Below the pieces are notes generated by a model that ran no database searches, was not told the origin of the DNA, and was given only the letters and a program-made list of their open reading frames with translations. This document shows, in pieces, positions 61,741 through 64,000 of a DNA stretch of 64,000 bases (its first letter is position 1; every line of letters starts with the position of its first letter). The position numbers and the translations under genes were made by a program. This DNA comes from Callipepla californica brunnescens (Eukaryota; Chordata; Aves; Galliformes; Odontophoridae), in the NCBI GenBank assembly GCA_023055505.1, contig JALIRH010000007.1:14986273-15050272 (forward strand), in the 5' to 3' direction.

Positions 61741-62056
61741 AGTCACAGAACCTTAGAAGTTGAATTTGGAAGGGACCACTGCATCCATTAGTCCAATCCC
61801 TGCTCAAGGAGGGACATGCAGAGCAGGGTGCCCAGGACCTTCAGAGGGAATCTTCTGTGTTTCTCAGTTGCATCTCTTCCCCTTGTTCTGACATTGGGCA
61901 CCACTGAAAAGAGCATGGCTCTGTCCCCTTTGCAGTCTCCCTTCGGGTATTTATAGACATTGCTGAGCCTGTTGAGGTCCATCTGAGTGGCAGCATGGCC
62001 CACTAATGTAGCAACCCCACTTTCCCAGTTTTGTGTCACCTGCAAACTTTAGGAGG
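61741..62056 (-). mobile_element. CR1 3' end fragment
   Basis: The plus strand reads TCACAGAACCTTAGAAGTTG, TTTGGAAGGGACCACTGCAT, then GGACATGCAGAGCAGGGTGC and CTCTTCCCCTTGTTCTGACA. Minus-oriented CR1, about 315 bases. Confidence 0.85.
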
Positions 62057-63650
62057 GTTCACAGAAGCCAAGCCTGCTCTCTCAACACCATCCCTTCCCC
62101 TCAATCAGTGGAGCTCAGATGCAGAGAACCAGGCCCTAATTTCTCTCCTAGTTCTTAATATATGGCGTCTTGGCTTACAGCAACATTCCTGAGGCTATTT
62201 TAGGGTTTTACTGCTTTCCTTCCTATTTATTCACCTGCTTTTACTATTCAGCTACAAGTGCAGAGCAGAGTTGATAGCCTGTAAATGATCACTCTGCATC
62301 AGTCTTAGCCATGCTGCCCTGAAAGAATAAAATTGATGTGTGGATGTCACCGGACGAACACAAACACCACTTCGGTTCGCATTGCTGTTACTTCCTGGTT
62401 GTGGGTAGCTTGCTTTCTGGTTCTGGTGGCTGAACTGCAATTTTCCATCACAGTGCAACACATCTGTCATTAATGGTTGGCTGTAGCCAATCTCACTTCT
62501 TCTGAGTCCCACATCCTCTCTTACCCACTATTATTTTTGCATTTACTGTGCAATTCATGGAGTGCTTTCTGAGAGCTTTACACACTAGGGGCTCCCTTTG
62601 AAAGTCGTGAGGTTTGACTCCTGCAACATTTTCTGAACTATAGCTCTCCATAGCCTGTAACTCATGCACATGATTAGAATGCAGTTAAAACAGATTGACA
62701 TTGACACGTCTGGCTACATGGGAGTTCTCTGACTCTCCACTGAGTCTGTCTGATGCTTTACAAAGCAGTGTTTCACATCAAACATACAGCAACCCAACTT
62801 TGCAGCCTGAGTTAAGCACCTAAGTAAACTTCCTTGTTAGTATCTTACATTTTCTCTCACAACTTACTAGTTCTATGACTAGTACTGTCATGCTGTACAC
62901 TTTCTTTATAAACTGCTGTGCTATAAACTTTTCTGTTCTATACGGGTATGAAAAATATGGTCGTGAACAAACACTGAAGACAAAAAGTTCATGAAAAACT
63001 ATAGTCTTCTGAAATCAAAAGTTCATTTTTAAACGCTTGAATGAAGTGTGGCTTTTATATATATATAGGTTTTTGGTAAATGTTAAGCTAAGTTTATTAG
63101 ATAAGTGACTTGCTGAGTTTGTTTTGTGTGGTCATGCTGCACCATTTGTGCAAATAATGTAATCTAATAAATGTTGTTGTTCTTGGTTGTTTGCCTGACA
63201 GAATTTGATTATATGTTTGCAGAGCTAGAGGTTAGCTTTGGCCAGTTACCCTTTAGATAAGTGGCCAAGAGCTTTTTGCAGGATCACTTAGCTCAGTCAG
63301 CTGCAGCTGCTAGACTGTGTAAGTGTGCATGGATGTGTAGATGCACAGAAAGCATGCAAGGCATCTATCACAGATTTTACTCCTACTGCTCATCTATTTC
63401 TTTATGAGCTGTCTTCCCTCCAGCTATTATCTAGTCAACGAATGTAATATGTGATGTGGATTGTATGATATTTTCTTAAGCTTCAAATAAGGAAATTAGT
63501 TCTGAGTGGGATTTACCATTGTGGATCAGCAGATTTAACCTAGAGTATGCGTAAATATATTTCTTAGCCCTCTGATTTCTGAGTTATGTACACTATGTAT
63601 GCTGGAAGATTTGTAAAGTACAGTTCAATTGCTATCTGTAAATAGTGCTA
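62057..63650. other. Intron-like DNA without recognised features
   Basis: A short TA run lies at 63056-63066. No gene, repeat or RNA gene was supported before the acceptor at 63668. Confidence 0.45.
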
Positions 63651-63668
63651 CCTTTTCTTATTTTACAG

Positions 63669-63825
63669 AGTGCTGCATGATGCCATGCTTGAAGTGCTAG
63701 CTAGTTCCTCTTTGGACAAAGGCACAAAGATGATGAGACTAGGTTATTTCAAGACAGTCTCGATGACATCAAATCAAAAGCATACAAAGCCCAACAACTT
63801 TTTAAATGAAGACTGTCAGGAATAG
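63669..63825 (+). other. Candidate coding exon ending in a stop codon
   Basis: A strong acceptor (CTTTTCTTATTTTACAG) ends at 63668 and is followed in one frame by 51 codons to TAG at 63823-63825, starting VLHDAMLEVLASSSLDKG. That frame needs two bases from the preceding exon (phase 2), which excludes direct joining to the plus-strand first exon at 20133-20150 (phase 0 reaches TGA at once) but fits the candidate donor at 38552. It may be a terminal exon, a non-coding exon or chance. The window ends 175 bases later, so a polyadenylation site cannot be tested. Confidence 0.2.
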
Positions 63826-64000
63826 TGAAAAAACAAACCAAAACAATGCAAGCAACAAACAAAGAAAAACAATCCCCCCAAACCTCCACTGAGCTAGTCT
63901 AATGGGAATCAGAAAGTCCTGGCCCCTTTCAGTCGTTTGCTGAATGGACTCTCAGTCCTGCTGCTTGAGGAGGTCTCTCAGGAGAAGGGTGAACTACTGC

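Noticed and set aside
1..64000. tRNA, rRNA, CRISPR or bacterial operon structure
   Set aside because: No cloverleaf with a GGTTCGAA-type arm, no rRNA-like block, no spaced direct-repeat array; the window is vertebrate.

Overview
The window looks like avian nuclear DNA, most probably from a galliform or close relative. About twenty CR1 retrotransposon fragments carry the typical bird 3' end (a GGTTGGAAGGGACCT-type block followed by ATTCTATG-like octamers). There is also one broken endogenous retrovirus, AT-rich intron-like DNA, and a single CpG island. Nothing suggests bacteria, and most open frames here are chance. All gene calls below rest on eye-read splice signals and reading phase; no database was searched.

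The centre of the window is the CpG island at about 19.45-20.5 kb, which reads as a head-to-head bidirectional promoter. A tiny minus-strand first coding exon (19792-19813, MELSGKE, phase 1) and a tiny plus-strand first coding exon (20133-20150, MSALRK, phase 0) start 319 bases apart, and each ends in a good splice donor. Base composition agrees: left of the island the plus strand is rich in A and C, right of it in T and G. That flip is expected if the left side is transcribed leftward and the right side rightward.

Left arm (1-19.8 kb): mostly introns of the minus-strand gene. Exon 2 is well supported at 2968-3159 and a third exon is plausible at 2446-2601. Both are phase 1-1 and join in frame to the first exon. 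I could not name the gene. This arm also carries a very decayed CR1 ORF2 (about 300-2300), the 3' part of an endogenous retrovirus on the minus strand (LTR 4771-5323, broken integrase/pol 5324-6440), a CR1 3' end (8445-8757), two convergent CR1 fragments (9045-10125) and several short CR1 tails.

Right arm (20.5-64 kb): probably the very long first intron of the plus-strand gene; no second coding exon compatible with its phase was found. It holds many CR1 copies, including a young one with an intact ORF2 C-terminus at 47609-48265 and a near-identical inverted partner at 54051-54193. It also holds a 288-base CTTT/CTTTT tract, a TTTTA repeat, a TTA repeat, a small CpG-enriched possible alternative first exon near 38.3-38.55 kb, and a possible terminal exon at 63669-63825. 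Two stretches on the minus strand (29.05-31.6 kb and 60.9-61.55 kb) look like decayed protein-coding sequence of unknown origin. I see no convincing new biological system; the most worthwhile leads are the divergent gene pair with its minimal uORF, the degenerate coding tracts, and the possible alternative promoter.
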